This document shows, piece after piece, positions 55,482-63,672 of a stretch of DNA of 64,000 nt (positions within the stretch are counted from its first letter, which is position 1; each line of letters starts with the position of its first letter). This stretch comes from Prevotella sp. (GTDB taxonomy: Bacteria > Bacteroidota > Bacteroidia > Bacteroidales > Bacteroidaceae): assembly GCA_017623655.1 (NCBI GenBank), contig JAGAON010000008.1, positions 124,001 through 188,000 of the forward strand. The letters are read 5' to 3'. Position numbers and translations under genes: made by a program. The notes under the pieces are model-generated. The model did not search any database. It saw only the letters and a list, made by a program, of their open reading frames with translations, and was not told where the DNA came from.

Positions 55482-56516
55482 ATGCAGAAAGGTCTCATCA
55501 TCAACATATCGCTCCTGTCGCTCACCCTGCTGCTGTCAGCCGCCAACCTGCTGTTCGGTTCCGTCAGCATACCGCCCTCCCAGGTGCTCAACGCACTGAC
55601 GGGAATGCCGGTAGAACAGGCCGGATGGGCATACATCGTGATAGAGTCACGCCTGCCGCAGGCCGTCACCGCCATGCTGTGCGGTGCAGGGCTTGCCACG
55701 TCCGGGCTGCTGTTGCAGACCTCTTTCCGCAATCCCCTCGCCGGCCCGTCCATTCTCGGCATAACAAACGGCGCAAGCCTCGGCGTGGCACTGGTGATAT
55801 TGTTCTTCGGAGGGGTCATAGCCATGGGCGGAGCGGGCACTGCCGACGGTACGGCAGGTATGCACATAGGCGGCATACTCGCCGTCACGACAGGCGCGTT
55901 CATAGGCGCCGTGGCCGTCATCATGCTGCTGTTGGCGCTGAGCCACGTCGTGAGCGGCAACCTGATGCTGCTCATTGTCGGCATAATGATAAGCTACCTC
56001 ACCTCTTCCGCGGTGTCACTGCTCAACTTCTTCGCCGACTCCGACAACGTGTACAACTATGTAATGTGGGGCATGGGCAGCTTCAGCGACGTCAGCCTGC
56101 AACAGTTGCCGTGGTTCGCCACGCTCAACGCCGCCGGCCTGTGCCTTGCCGTGCTGCTTGTAAAACCGCTCGACGCCCTGCTGCTCGGCGACAACTATGC
56201 GCAGAACCTCGGCATAAACATCCGCCGCACACACCGTCTGCTGCTGCTTACCACAGGCATTCTCACCGCCGTCTGCACCGCTTACTGCGGTCCCGTGGCG
56301 TTCCTCGGCCTCGCCGTGCCGCACATCGCGCGGCTGCTTACAGGCACCGCCGGCCACACCGTGCTGCTTCCGGCCACCATACTGTGCGGAGCCGCCATAG
56401 CACTGCTGTGCAACCTCATCTGCATCATACCCGAAAACACCGTCATACCCATCAATGCCGTAACGCCGATATTCGGCGCTCCCGTGATATTATACATCAT
56501 ATTGCGGCGGAAATAA
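55482..56516 (+). CDS. FecCD/BtuC-family ABC importer permease
   Basis: 344 residues, about ten membrane segments. SRLPQAVTAMLCGAGLATSG, LLQTSFRNPLAGPSILGITN, GASLGVALVILFFGG, and the ATPase-contact loop AYCGPVAFLGLAVPHIARLL are classical. It forms the channel for a metal chelate taken up with the preceding binding protein. The ATPase gene that usually follows is missing: REP palindromes and a RAYT gene come next. The ATPase may be encoded elsewhere. Confidence 0.92.
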   Translation: MQKGLIINISLLSLTLLLSAANLLFGSVSIPPSQVLNALTGMPVEQAGWAYIVIESRLPQAVTAMLCGAGLATSGLLLQTSFRNPLAGPSILGITNGASLGVALVILFFGGVIAMGGAGTADGTAGMHIGGILAVTTGAFIGAVAVIMLLLALSHVVSGNLMLLIVGIMISYLTSSAVSLLNFFADSDNVYNYVMWGMGSFSDVSLQQLPWFATLNAAGLCLAVLLVKPLDALLLGDNYAQNLGINIRRTHRLLLLTTGILTAVCTAYCGPVAFLGLAVPHIARLLTGTAGHTVLLPATILCGAAIALLCNLICIIPENTVIPINAVTPIFGAPVILYIILRRK

Positions 56517-56541
56517 TGGGCGAAGCGAAAATGCACCGCGG

Positions 56542-56620
56542 TTGTAGAGACGATGTACCACATCGTCTCAATGAACAATGTAACGATGACTGGGAGACGA
56601 TGTGGTACATCGTCTCTACA
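56542..56620. repeat. Head-to-head pair of GTAG palindromes upstream of the RAYT gene
   Basis: Forward TGTAGAGACGATG...CATCGTCTC at 56542-56569 and inverse at 56594-56620, as at 24441-24524. They lie between the permease stop and the transposase start. Confidence 0.9.
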
Positions 56621-56690
56621 ACGCGAGGCACAAAGATTCGCAATAGGGCGGGCTATAATAAATAATGGAACTAAAACCTATGATGAAACA

Positions 56691-57359
56691 ATGACCGACA
56701 AACTTTTCCAAAACAAATACCGCATACAATCCACAAGGGCTATATGGCACGATTATAATTGCGGAATGTATTTTGTAACAATATGCACCGCAGAACACAA
56801 ACATCATTTTGGAAAAATAATCCTTGAAAACGATGAACCTAAAATGTTATTATCTGAAATCGGGATGGTGACCGATGAATGTATAAAAAAGATGGAAACG
56901 CTACATAACGACATTGTTGTACCATTGTATCAGATAATGCCAAACCATATACACTTAATCATCGTAGTAGAGGGTTCACCCACATGCAACAAGGAAACGC
57001 CATCGCCATGTAGAGACGATGTACCACATCGTCTCAATACAACACAACCTAACAACACAGAAACACAACCCGCATGTAGAGACGATGTACCACATCGTCT
57101 CAATAACCAATTACACCATACAGTAAACAAAAACAAACAACACATATCCCACAGCCGTGGACGGTTGTCGAATGTGATAGGAGGCTTGAAACGCGCCGTC
57201 ACAAAATACGCCAACGCAAACAACATTCCGTTTGTATGGCAACAACGTTTTTATGACCGCATAATGCGCGGTCAGGACGAGACAAACCGCATTGCGGAAT
57301 ACATTGAGAGTAACCTCGGAAACTGGCAGCAGGACGAACTCCTCGCAAAAGGGTGCTGA
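56691..57359 (+). CDS. REP-associated tyrosine transposase (RAYT, IS200-like HUH enzyme)
   Basis: 222 residues from the ATG at 56691 (MTDKLFQNKYRIQSTRAIWH). WHDYNCGMYFVTICTAEHKH opens the fold, MPNHIHLIIVVEG holds the HUH pair, and QRFYDRIMRGQDETNRIAEY carries the catalytic Tyr. RAYTs cut and join GTAG-headed REP palindromes. Two such palindromes lie inside the gene at 57009-57036 and 57075-57102 and are read through as CRDDVPHRLN between the HUH box and the Tyr domain. The stop codon lies inside a GGGTGCTGATTAC unit, so the last residues (KGC) come from that repeat. The gene is AT-richer than its neighbours. Confidence 0.9.
   Translation: MTDKLFQNKYRIQSTRAIWHDYNCGMYFVTICTAEHKHHFGKIILENDEPKMLLSEIGMVTDECIKKMETLHNDIVVPLYQIMPNHIHLIIVVEGSPTCNKETPSPCRDDVPHRLNTTQPNNTETQPACRDDVPHRLNNQLHHTVNKNKQHISHSRGRLSNVIGGLKRAVTKYANANNIPFVWQQRFYDRIMRGQDETNRIAEYIESNLGNWQQDELLAKGC
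57009..57036 (+). repeat. In-frame GTAG palindrome inside the RAYT gene, copy 1
   Basis: TGTAGAGACGATG...CATCGTCTCAA, identical in its core to the copy at 57075 and to the intergenic forward copies at 24441 and 56542. Confidence 0.92.
57075..57102 (+). repeat. In-frame GTAG palindrome inside the RAYT gene, copy 2
   Basis: Same 27-28 bases and same reading frame as copy 1, 66 bases (22 codons) further on. Between the copies is a low-complexity linker rich in Thr, Asn and Gln. Confidence 0.92.
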
Positions 57360-57436
57360 TTACACTGCAAACAGATGCTGATTACACTGTAAAAAGGCCT
57401 CTTTTACAATGTAATCAGCACCTGTTTGTTTTGCCG
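57347..57436. repeat. GGGTGCTGATTAC palindromes at the RAYT 3' end
   Basis: AAAAGGGTGCTGATTACACTG, AGATGCTGATTACACTG, then inverse TGTAATCAGCACC. The first unit contains the RAYT stop codon (57357-57359). The cluster lies between convergent genes. Confidence 0.85.
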
Positions 57437-57476
57437 TCGGTAACGTATGTATTTCCAGACTGTTACGGAAGGGCAT

Positions 57477-58334
57477 CTATTCCCAGTCGCTCAGGTCGGC
57501 CGTGGCCTCCACCTTACGCTCCAAATCGTCGGGAAGGGCAGCGAAAAAGTCAAGCCCCGTGACGCGTTCCACATCGTCAACGGTGTTGACGTAGGACGTC
57601 ATCTTCTTGTTTGTAGGCTCGTTGCGGTAGATGAAGCCTATGGCCTTTGGCTTGCCACGCATACACAGCACGACCTTGAAGAATGCTTCCGGCACAACGA
57701 TTTTGTTCTTGCCTATCGTCTTGTGCTTCTTATTGAGCAGCAACGGGCCGCTGACGATGTAGATGTCGCCGTACCGTTGCGCCCATACACGGCATTTTTC
57801 CTCCAACTCTCTCCAGTCTCCTGTGTTGAGATTGCGCAGTTGCGGGCAGCAGTTGGTGTAAAGAAACGACTGCACCTGCGCCTCACGGCTCCAGCGGTTG
57901 TCGCCCGACGGGCATATATGTCCGCGGTCATAGCCGCTGTTCACATAGTCCATGTTGGTGGCGCGAGGCTCCGGCACGTCCTCGTCCTCGGCAAATTTCA
58001 GCCCGTCACGCTTGTATGCGCCGTCCGTGTGGTCTGCCGTCAGATGCCACGCCACCCACACCGGCAGTCTGGTGGCCGGGTTATATGACAGCATATACGC
58101 CGCACGCTCCAGCAGGATGAAGTCAGCCACGGTGGCATCGCCTGCCGCTGGAGAGACGACATGAGTGACAAGCAGCCTTCGGGGAGACAGTGTGTCGGCG
58201 GTTTCCGCCATCTTTTGCGACGGTTTCGGCTCTGCCGTCTCCGTGTGTAATGACTGTTTCGCAATGACGTTGCCTACGGCAAGCGCCACGGCGGCAAACA
58301 GAGTGGCGAAGAAAATCTTTGTTGCTTTGTTCAT
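57477..58334 (-). CDS. DNA/RNA non-specific endonuclease (NucA/EndA family), exported
   Basis: 285 residues with an N-terminal signal or anchor (ATKIFFATLFAAVALAVGNV). The beta-beta-alpha-Me motif is SGYDRGHICPSGDNRW (His in DRGH), with SFLYTNCCPQLRNLNTGDWR giving the metal-binding Asn and Glu region. It degrades DNA and RNA outside the cytoplasm. No immunity gene is adjacent, so a nutritional role is more likely than a toxin. Confidence 0.92.
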   Translation of the reverse strand: MNKATKIFFATLFAAVALAVGNVIAKQSLHTETAEPKPSQKMAETADTLSPRRLLVTHVVSPAAGDATVADFILLERAAYMLSYNPATRLPVWVAWHLTADHTDGAYKRDGLKFAEDEDVPEPRATNMDYVNSGYDRGHICPSGDNRWSREAQVQSFLYTNCCPQLRNLNTGDWRELEEKCRVWAQRYGDIYIVSGPLLLNKKHKTIGKNKIVVPEAFFKVVLCMRGKPKAIGFIYRNEPTNKKMTSYVNTVDDVERVTGLDFFAALPDDLERKVEATADLSDWE

Positions 58335-58337
58335 AAT

Positions 58338-58450
58338 GGGAGGTTAAAAGGTTGGAGGTTGAGGGTTATGGAGGTAAGAGGCCGATGGTTATGGAATAGG
58401 AATGGCAGCGAAGTGACCAACAACCTAAAACCAATAACCACTAACCTTAC
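58338..58450. repeat. Purine-biased inverted repeat between the nuclease and MATE genes
   Basis: GGTTAAAAGGTTGGAGGTTG and GGGTTATGG on the left answer to CCAACAACC, CCAATAACC and CTAACC on the right. Similar GGTTGAAGGTTG words lie at 32401-32430. Confidence 0.5.
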
Positions 58451-59720
58451 GGAATATCACCTGCTGCGCCGCACCCCGCATGAAGAGATATGCGGTGAAG
58501 GCGAGCCACAGGGCGTGGTTGCCGAGGGTGTCACGGAAGGCAAAATAGAGCAGGAAGAACGCCGTAGCCCCGCAGAATGTGCCCCAGAGCATGCCCTTGG
58601 TGTTAGTCATTCCCACGAAGACACCGTCCCACACGAAGGCCGCTATGCCGCAGAAAGGTATGGCGACAGCCCACGACAGGAAGTCCGTTGCCGCCATACG
58701 TATCGTGGCATCGTCCGTAAGCAGGCGCAGGAAAGCCTCTCCGCCAACGGCATAGGCCACGGTGTAGGCGGTGGTGAGGGCGAGTCCCCAAAGCCATACG
58801 CCACGCAGGGCGAGACGGAAGTTGGCCTTGTCATGCGCTCCGTAGTAGCGTCCGCACAGGGCTTCGGCGGCAAAGGCGAAACCGTCCATGACGTATGTGT
58901 AGAGGATAAACAGCTGCATAAGCACGGAATTGACGGCGAGAATGACGGCACCGCCGCGCGCTCCCGCCACGATGATATAGAGATTGACGGCCACAAGGAA
59001 CAGGGTGCGGTAGAACAGGGTGCTGTTGACAAGGAAAAAGCGTTTCATCTGCGCCAGTTTCACCGCCCCTTTCAGGCACACGCCGCGCCACAGCCCGCCA
59101 TACTTGACGCGCACCATGGCAAGAGCCATCAGCGCCCCACTCCACTGTGCGGCAAGCGTTCCCATGGCAACGCCCTCTATCTTCATGCCGAAGCCATAGA
59201 CAAAAAGGCACGAGAGACAGATGTTGACCACGTTCTGCGTGATGGAGATGACCATGGGCAGCACGGTGTTCTGCATTCCTACGAACCATCCGGTAAAGGC
59301 GTAAAGCGCCAGCGAGGGCAGCGTCCCCCATATACATATATTATAATAGGTATGTATAATGGGGCAAAGAGCCTCTTCCGGCTCTATGAACCACATTGCA
59401 AGACGGAACAGGGGCTGCTGCATGACAACGAGAACCGCGGCCATGACAAGGCAGGTCAGCTGCGCACGCAGCAGTATGTGGCAGCATTCCCGAAAGGATT
59501 TCTCGCCATAGCTCTGCGCCGTCATGCCTCCCGTACCGAAGCGGAGGAAGGCGAACAGCCAGTATATGATATTGAAAACCATCGACCCTACGGCTATGGC
59601 GGCCATATATCCGGCGTCACCCATGTGGCCGGTAATGGCGACATCCACCAGTCCGAGAAGCGGAACGGTGATGTTTGACACAATGGAAGGAATGGCAAGA
59701 TGCAGTATCTTTTTGTTCAT
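58425..59720 (-). CDS. MATE-family efflux transporter (DinF/NorM-like)
   Basis: 431 residues with 12 hydrophobic segments. Starts KILHLAIPSIVSNITVPLLG, then VDVAITGHMGDAGYMAAIAV, the MATE hallmark pair (second half: LVNSTLFYRTLFLVAVNLY; MDGFAFAAEALCGRYYGAHD). It exports cationic drugs or metabolites using Na+ or H+. The 3' end lies in the inverted repeat that separates it from the nuclease gene. -7 box TACCTTTG at 59741-59748. Confidence 0.93.
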   Translation of the reverse strand: MNKKILHLAIPSIVSNITVPLLGLVDVAITGHMGDAGYMAAIAVGSMVFNIIYWLFAFLRFGTGGMTAQSYGEKSFRECCHILLRAQLTCLVMAAVLVVMQQPLFRLAMWFIEPEEALCPIIHTYYNICIWGTLPSLALYAFTGWFVGMQNTVLPMVISITQNVVNICLSCLFVYGFGMKIEGVAMGTLAAQWSGALMALAMVRVKYGGLWRGVCLKGAVKLAQMKRFFLVNSTLFYRTLFLVAVNLYIIVAGARGGAVILAVNSVLMQLFILYTYVMDGFAFAAEALCGRYYGAHDKANFRLALRGVWLWGLALTTAYTVAYAVGGEAFLRLLTDDATIRMAATDFLSWAVAIPFCGIAAFVWDGVFVGMTNTKGMLWGTFCGATAFFLLYFAFRDTLGNHALWLAFTAYLFMRGAAQQVIFRKVSGYWF

Positions 59721-59740
59721 AAGATGAGACGATTACGGTG

Positions 59741-59829
59741 CAAAGGTACTGTTTTTTGGCGAAAAAATACCCGAAAGCGTTTTTTTTAACGAAATGTTTT
59801 GCCCATATAAAATCTTTTCCGTACTTTTG
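59741..59829. promoter_or_regulatory. Divergent -7 boxes of the MATE and DUF349 genes
   Basis: Minus-strand TACCTTTG at 59741-59748 and plus-strand TACTTTTG at 59822-59829. Confidence 0.6.
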
Positions 59830-59925
59830 TACGCAAAATTCAATGACGAAGGTTATACCTATAACTCTCAAAATGGAGCACCGCACAAGAGGTGCCCGAA
59901 CATCGATTCATTAACAAAAACAACA

Positions 59926-61674
59926 ATGATGGACTCTCAAGAGATGGCGCAACAGCCGCAGGAAACGGCACAGGAGAAGCGCCTTTACACCTCCAAGGAG
60001 GAAGTAATCGCCCGTGTGAAAGAACTGTCACACGGGGAGGAAGAAGCAACAAGGCCCGAATTGGATCATCTGAAAACGGCTTTCTATTTCCTGCTGAACG
60101 CAGAACGCGAGGCAGCACAGAAGGCTTACCTTGACGGCGGCGGTGACCCTATGCAGTATGCAGTACTGCCTGACCCTCTGGAAGAGGAGTTTAAGGTCGG
60201 GATGAACACCATAAAGGAGAAGAGACAGCAGGCCATAAAGAGACAGGAAGAGGAAAAGCAGCAGAATCTGAAACGCAAACAGGAGATTCTGGAACGCATA
60301 AAGGAACTGACAACCACACCCGAAGAGGCCGCAAACGCTTTCCAAGAGGTGAAGCAGTTGCAGCAGGAGTGGCGGGAGATAAAGGCCGTTCCGGCCGAGA
60401 ACGCCACGGAACTGTGGAACACATACAAGCTGGTGCAGGAGCAGTTCTATGACCTTTTGAAGATGAACTTCGAGGCTCGCGAATATGATTTCAAGAAGAA
60501 TCTCGAGATGAAGACCGCACTTTGCGAGGCGGCGGAGAAGCTGTCGGAGGAAGAAGACGTGATAAGCGCGTTCCACCAGTTGCAGGAACTGCACAACCAA
60601 TACCGCGAAATAGGTCCCGTAGCCAAAGAGTTGAGGGACGAGGTGTGGGCACGTTTCAAGCAGGCAAGCACCGTAATAAACAAGAAACACGCCGCACACT
60701 ACGAGGCGATACGCCTGCAACAGGAGGAGAACCTCACCAAGAAGAGCGAGTTGTGCGACAAGGTTGAGATGCTGTCAGCAGCGGAATGCAAGACCGCCGC
60801 GGACTGGGAGGCGAAGAGCAAGGAGATTATCGCGCTGCAAGCGGAATGGAAATCCATCGGTTTCGCCCCCAAGGCGATGAACGTAAAGATATTCGAAAGG
60901 TTCCGCACGGCGTGCGATCAGTTCTTCGTTGCCAAGAACGAGTACTTCACCGAACTGCGGACACGCTTGCAAGAGAACATCGCCAAGAAAGAGGAACTGG
61001 TGAAACAGGCGCAGGCTTTGCAGGACAGCACGGAATGGAAGCAGACCGCCGACAAGCTGATTCAGCTGCAAAAGGAGTGGAAGACCATAGGAATGGTGCC
61101 GAAAAAAGTAGGCGACACACTGTGGAAAGAGTTTATCGCAGCGTGCGACAAGTTCTTCGAGGCACGCAATGCGGCCAACGCCGGCGAGCGAAACGAGCAG
61201 CAGGAGAACCTTACAAAGAAGCAGGACATAGTGTCAAGGCTTAAAGCCCTGTGCGAAGAAGAGGCCGACAACCTGCGTCAGAAGATACAGTCCCTGACGG
61301 AAGAGTTCAACTCCGTAGGCCACGTTCCGTTCAAAGAAAAGGACAAACTGTATGAAGAGTATCACGGAACACTCGACATTCTGTATAAAAAGCTGAACAA
61401 AAACCGTGCTGACCGCCGCCTAAACGCCTTCAGGCAGGGAATGAAAGAGGTGGCAAAGCGTGGAGAAAACGCCGTGGAGACAGAGCGTCAGCGTATGCAG
61501 AAACGCTTTGACGCGATGAAAGAGGAGCTTGCCAACTACGAGACCAACCTCAATTTCCTGTCTGCAAGCAGCAAGAAAGGAAACACACTCATCGACGAGA
61601 TGAACAGGAAGGCGGACAAGTTACGCGACGAACTGGAACTGATGAAGCAAAAGCTGAAGGCTCTCAAGGAATGA
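59926..61674 (+). CDS. DUF349 coiled-coil protein
   Basis: 582 residues from the ATG at 59926 (MMDSQEMAQQ); the open frame upstream crosses the promoter. It contains five or six repeats of the DUF349 unit, each about 70-75 residues with a W-x-x-I/V-G pattern: LQQEWREIKAVPAENATELW, YREIGPVAKELRDEVWARFK, LQAEWKSIGFAPKAMNVKIF, LQKEWKTIGMVPKKVGDTLW, and FNSVGHVPFKEKDKLYEEYH. The remainder is Lys/Glu-rich helix. The function of the family is unknown; the repeats suggest a long helical scaffold in the cytoplasm. Confidence 0.92.
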   Translation: MMDSQEMAQQPQETAQEKRLYTSKEEVIARVKELSHGEEEATRPELDHLKTAFYFLLNAEREAAQKAYLDGGGDPMQYAVLPDPLEEEFKVGMNTIKEKRQQAIKRQEEEKQQNLKRKQEILERIKELTTTPEEAANAFQEVKQLQQEWREIKAVPAENATELWNTYKLVQEQFYDLLKMNFEAREYDFKKNLEMKTALCEAAEKLSEEEDVISAFHQLQELHNQYREIGPVAKELRDEVWARFKQASTVINKKHAAHYEAIRLQQEENLTKKSELCDKVEMLSAAECKTAADWEAKSKEIIALQAEWKSIGFAPKAMNVKIFERFRTACDQFFVAKNEYFTELRTRLQENIAKKEELVKQAQALQDSTEWKQTADKLIQLQKEWKTIGMVPKKVGDTLWKEFIAACDKFFEARNAANAGERNEQQENLTKKQDIVSRLKALCEEEADNLRQKIQSLTEEFNSVGHVPFKEKDKLYEEYHGTLDILYKKLNKNRADRRLNAFRQGMKEVAKRGENAVETERQRMQKRFDAMKEELANYETNLNFLSASSKKGNTLIDEMNRKADKLRDELELMKQKLKALKE

Positions 61675-61717
61675 TTGCCACGCCTTCATGAAGGCAAAAG
61701 CAATGACAACGCAATAC

Positions 61718-61755
61718 AAAAACGGGATGATTCCATCAGGAACCATCCCGTTTTT
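61718..61755. terminator. Bidirectional terminator between the DUF349 and thioredoxin-like genes
   Basis: AAAAACGGGATGATTCC (61718-61734) pairs with GGAACCATCCCGTTTTT (61739-61755), with A- and T-tracts on both sides. Confidence 0.85.
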
Positions 61756-61767
61756 ATGTTCATAAGC

Positions 61768-62358
61768 CTATTCGTAAATCTCCTTCAGCTTGGCGGCCAG
61801 GCCGTCACCACGAAGCTCTACCGCCACGATGACGCCCTCCTCATCGCACAAGAAGTTCCAAGGTATGTACTCAATGCCGTACATTGCCGCCGCAGGACAG
61901 TCAAAACCATTAAGGTCAGAGAGCTGCGTCCATGTGTAACCATTATCTTCTATGGCCTGCATCCACGCCTGACGGTTGCCGTCAAGTGATATGCCCACCA
62001 CCTCAAAGCCCTGCGACTTGTAACGCTCCCAGTTGCTTTTAACGTTCGGCATCTCCATCATACAGGGTCTGCACCAGCTCGCCCAGAAATCGACAAGCAC
62101 ATACTTTTTCTTGCCGCGGGCGGCCTTTCCGCCTATAAACTCACTCAATTTGTGCTGCTTTCCGTCAATGCCGCCAACACTGACATCCACAAATTTCTGT
62201 CCGATAAGCGGATGTGAAGGAGCCTCAACGGTGCGCGGAGCGGTGTCAACGACAGCACTCTGTGAAGGATTCGCCGTGTCCGGCATCGCGTTTCTGTTCC
62301 GTGCACAGGCAGTAAGGCACAGCATCATTGTCAAAACAGGAATAATGTAATGTCTCAT
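61768..62358 (-). CDS. TlpA-like thiol-disulfide lipoprotein
   Basis: 196 residues from the ATG at 62358. Signal with lipobox LTAC (Cys at about 17). The thioredoxin fold has KYVLVDFWASWCRPCMMEMP with the redox CRPC pair, VVGISLDGNRQAWMQAIEDN and YGIEYIPWNFLCDEEGVIVA (cis-Pro region). A periplasmic or outer-membrane-anchored reductase or cytochrome-maturation type enzyme. Starting at 62430 would overlap mnmA, so the shorter form is preferred; the gap is then 29 bp. Confidence 0.9.
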   Translation of the reverse strand: MRHYIIPVLTMMLCLTACARNRNAMPDTANPSQSAVVDTAPRTVEAPSHPLIGQKFVDVSVGGIDGKQHKLSEFIGGKAARGKKKYVLVDFWASWCRPCMMEMPNVKSNWERYKSQGFEVVGISLDGNRQAWMQAIEDNGYTWTQLSDLNGFDCPAAAMYGIEYIPWNFLCDEEGVIVAVELRGDGLAAKLKEIYE

Positions 62359-62387
62359 AACTATTGATTTATATAATAATAATATCT

Positions 62388-63539
62388 TTATACCGTTATC
62401 TCCGCCGACCCGTAGCAACGGTGATGGCACTCGTCATATATGACACAGAACTGTCCCGGCGCAACACCATGTATGGGTTTGCGTGCATGGACCATATAGA
62501 CCCCGTCCGTGCCAAGCTCCAATGACGCCGGCAGATACTCCGGGGTGTGGCGTATCTTCACGCAAACCTCAACCCTGTCTCCCGGCTTTTGCAGGTGTTT
62601 TCCCGGCACACGCTCCTGTCCTTCGGCCACCTCCCAAGGGTTACAGGTGAGGAAGTTCATGTTGAACACGGGGAAATCCTGCTTGTATGCGGTCTTCGGG
62701 TCATAGCCGTTAGATACGAAAAGAATGTTCTTCCTTATGTTTTTCTTCACCGCAAACCATGGCCCTCCGCCGAATCCAAGCCCGTGCCGCTGTCCGATGG
62801 TATGGAACCACAGCCCTTTGTGCATACCTATCTTCTTGCCGGTCGCAATGTCTATCACCAGTCCGGGGTTCTCCCCAAGATACCGGCGCAGGTATTCGTT
62901 ATAGTTAATCTTGCCAAGAAAGCAGATACCCTGCGAGTCTTTGCGCCGCGCATTGACCAGACGCTCCCGCTCGGCAATGCCCCTTACCTCGTCTTTCTGG
63001 TAGTGTCCTATCGGGAAACAACTCTTTTTCAGCTGCCAGTCATACAGTTGTGCAAGGAAATCCGTCTGGTCTTTCACCGGGTCTGGCGACGTGACGAGCC
63101 ACTTTCTGCCCTCTCCGTCAACCTCCGTTTGGGCATAATGACCGGTAGCTATGAGGTCATAGTCGTGCCCGCGCTTCTCGTTGAACGCCCCGAACTTGAT
63201 TAGTCTGTTGCACATCACGTCGGGATTAGGCGTGAAACCGTTGCGAACCTTGTCCATGGTATATCTGGTTACGTTGTCCCAATACTCCCTGTGACAATCC
63301 ACCACTTCCAGTTTCAGTCCGAAACGGCGCGCCACGGCCGTGGCCATCTCAAGGTCTTCCTCGGAGGTGCAGTCCCACTCCTCCTGTTCCTCCGGACCGA
63401 TTTTAATGTAAAAGCAGTCCGGTTTCAGCCCCATGGCACACAGTTCATACGCCGCCACCGACGAATCCACACCGCCGGATAGCAGCAACGCTATTCTCTT
63501 GTCTTCCAGTTTCTCTGTCATTCGCTTCTCTTGTTTCAT
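62388..63539 (-). CDS. mnmA: tRNA-specific 2-thiouridylase
   Basis: 383 residues from the ATG at 63539; an ATG six codons later (63521) is also possible. PP-loop ALLLSGGVDSSVAAYEL, catalytic Cys in FTPNPDVMCNRLIKFG, second Cys in SQGICFLGKINYNEYLRRYL. It thiolates U34 of Lys, Glu and Gln tRNAs. It is followed by the thioredoxin-like gene on the same strand. Confidence 0.96.
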   Translation of the reverse strand: MKQEKRMTEKLEDKRIALLLSGGVDSSVAAYELCAMGLKPDCFYIKIGPEEQEEWDCTSEEDLEMATAVARRFGLKLEVVDCHREYWDNVTRYTMDKVRNGFTPNPDVMCNRLIKFGAFNEKRGHDYDLIATGHYAQTEVDGEGRKWLVTSPDPVKDQTDFLAQLYDWQLKKSCFPIGHYQKDEVRGIAERERLVNARRKDSQGICFLGKINYNEYLRRYLGENPGLVIDIATGKKIGMHKGLWFHTIGQRHGLGFGGGPWFAVKKNIRKNILFVSNGYDPKTAYKQDFPVFNMNFLTCNPWEVAEGQERVPGKHLQKPGDRVEVCVKIRHTPEYLPASLELGTDGVYMVHARKPIHGVAPGQFCVIYDECHHRCYGSAEITV

Positions 63540-63582
63540 GCGTTTTCCCGCCGGCCATAACCGGCAGTCATCCGAGGGTCTC

Positions 63583-63672
63583 CGCAATCAGCACCTGATT
63601 ACAGTATAATCAGCACCTGATTGCATTGTAATCAGCACCCTTTTACGGGGCAAGGTGATCAGCACCCAATCA
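63583..63672. repeat. GGGTGCTGATTAC palindromes next to the sstT stop
   Basis: Four inverse units (CAATCAGCACCTGATTAC, TAATCAGCACCTGATTGC, TGTAATCAGCACCCTTTT, GATCAGCACCC). The cluster abuts the stop codon of the sstT gene at 63670. Confidence 0.8.

Noticed and set aside
56553-56690. N-terminal extension of the RAYT frame
   Set aside because: The 46 added residues (CGTSSL, etc.) are read from the GTAG palindrome pair and spacer; the HUH-fold start MTDKLFQNKYR fits the family better.
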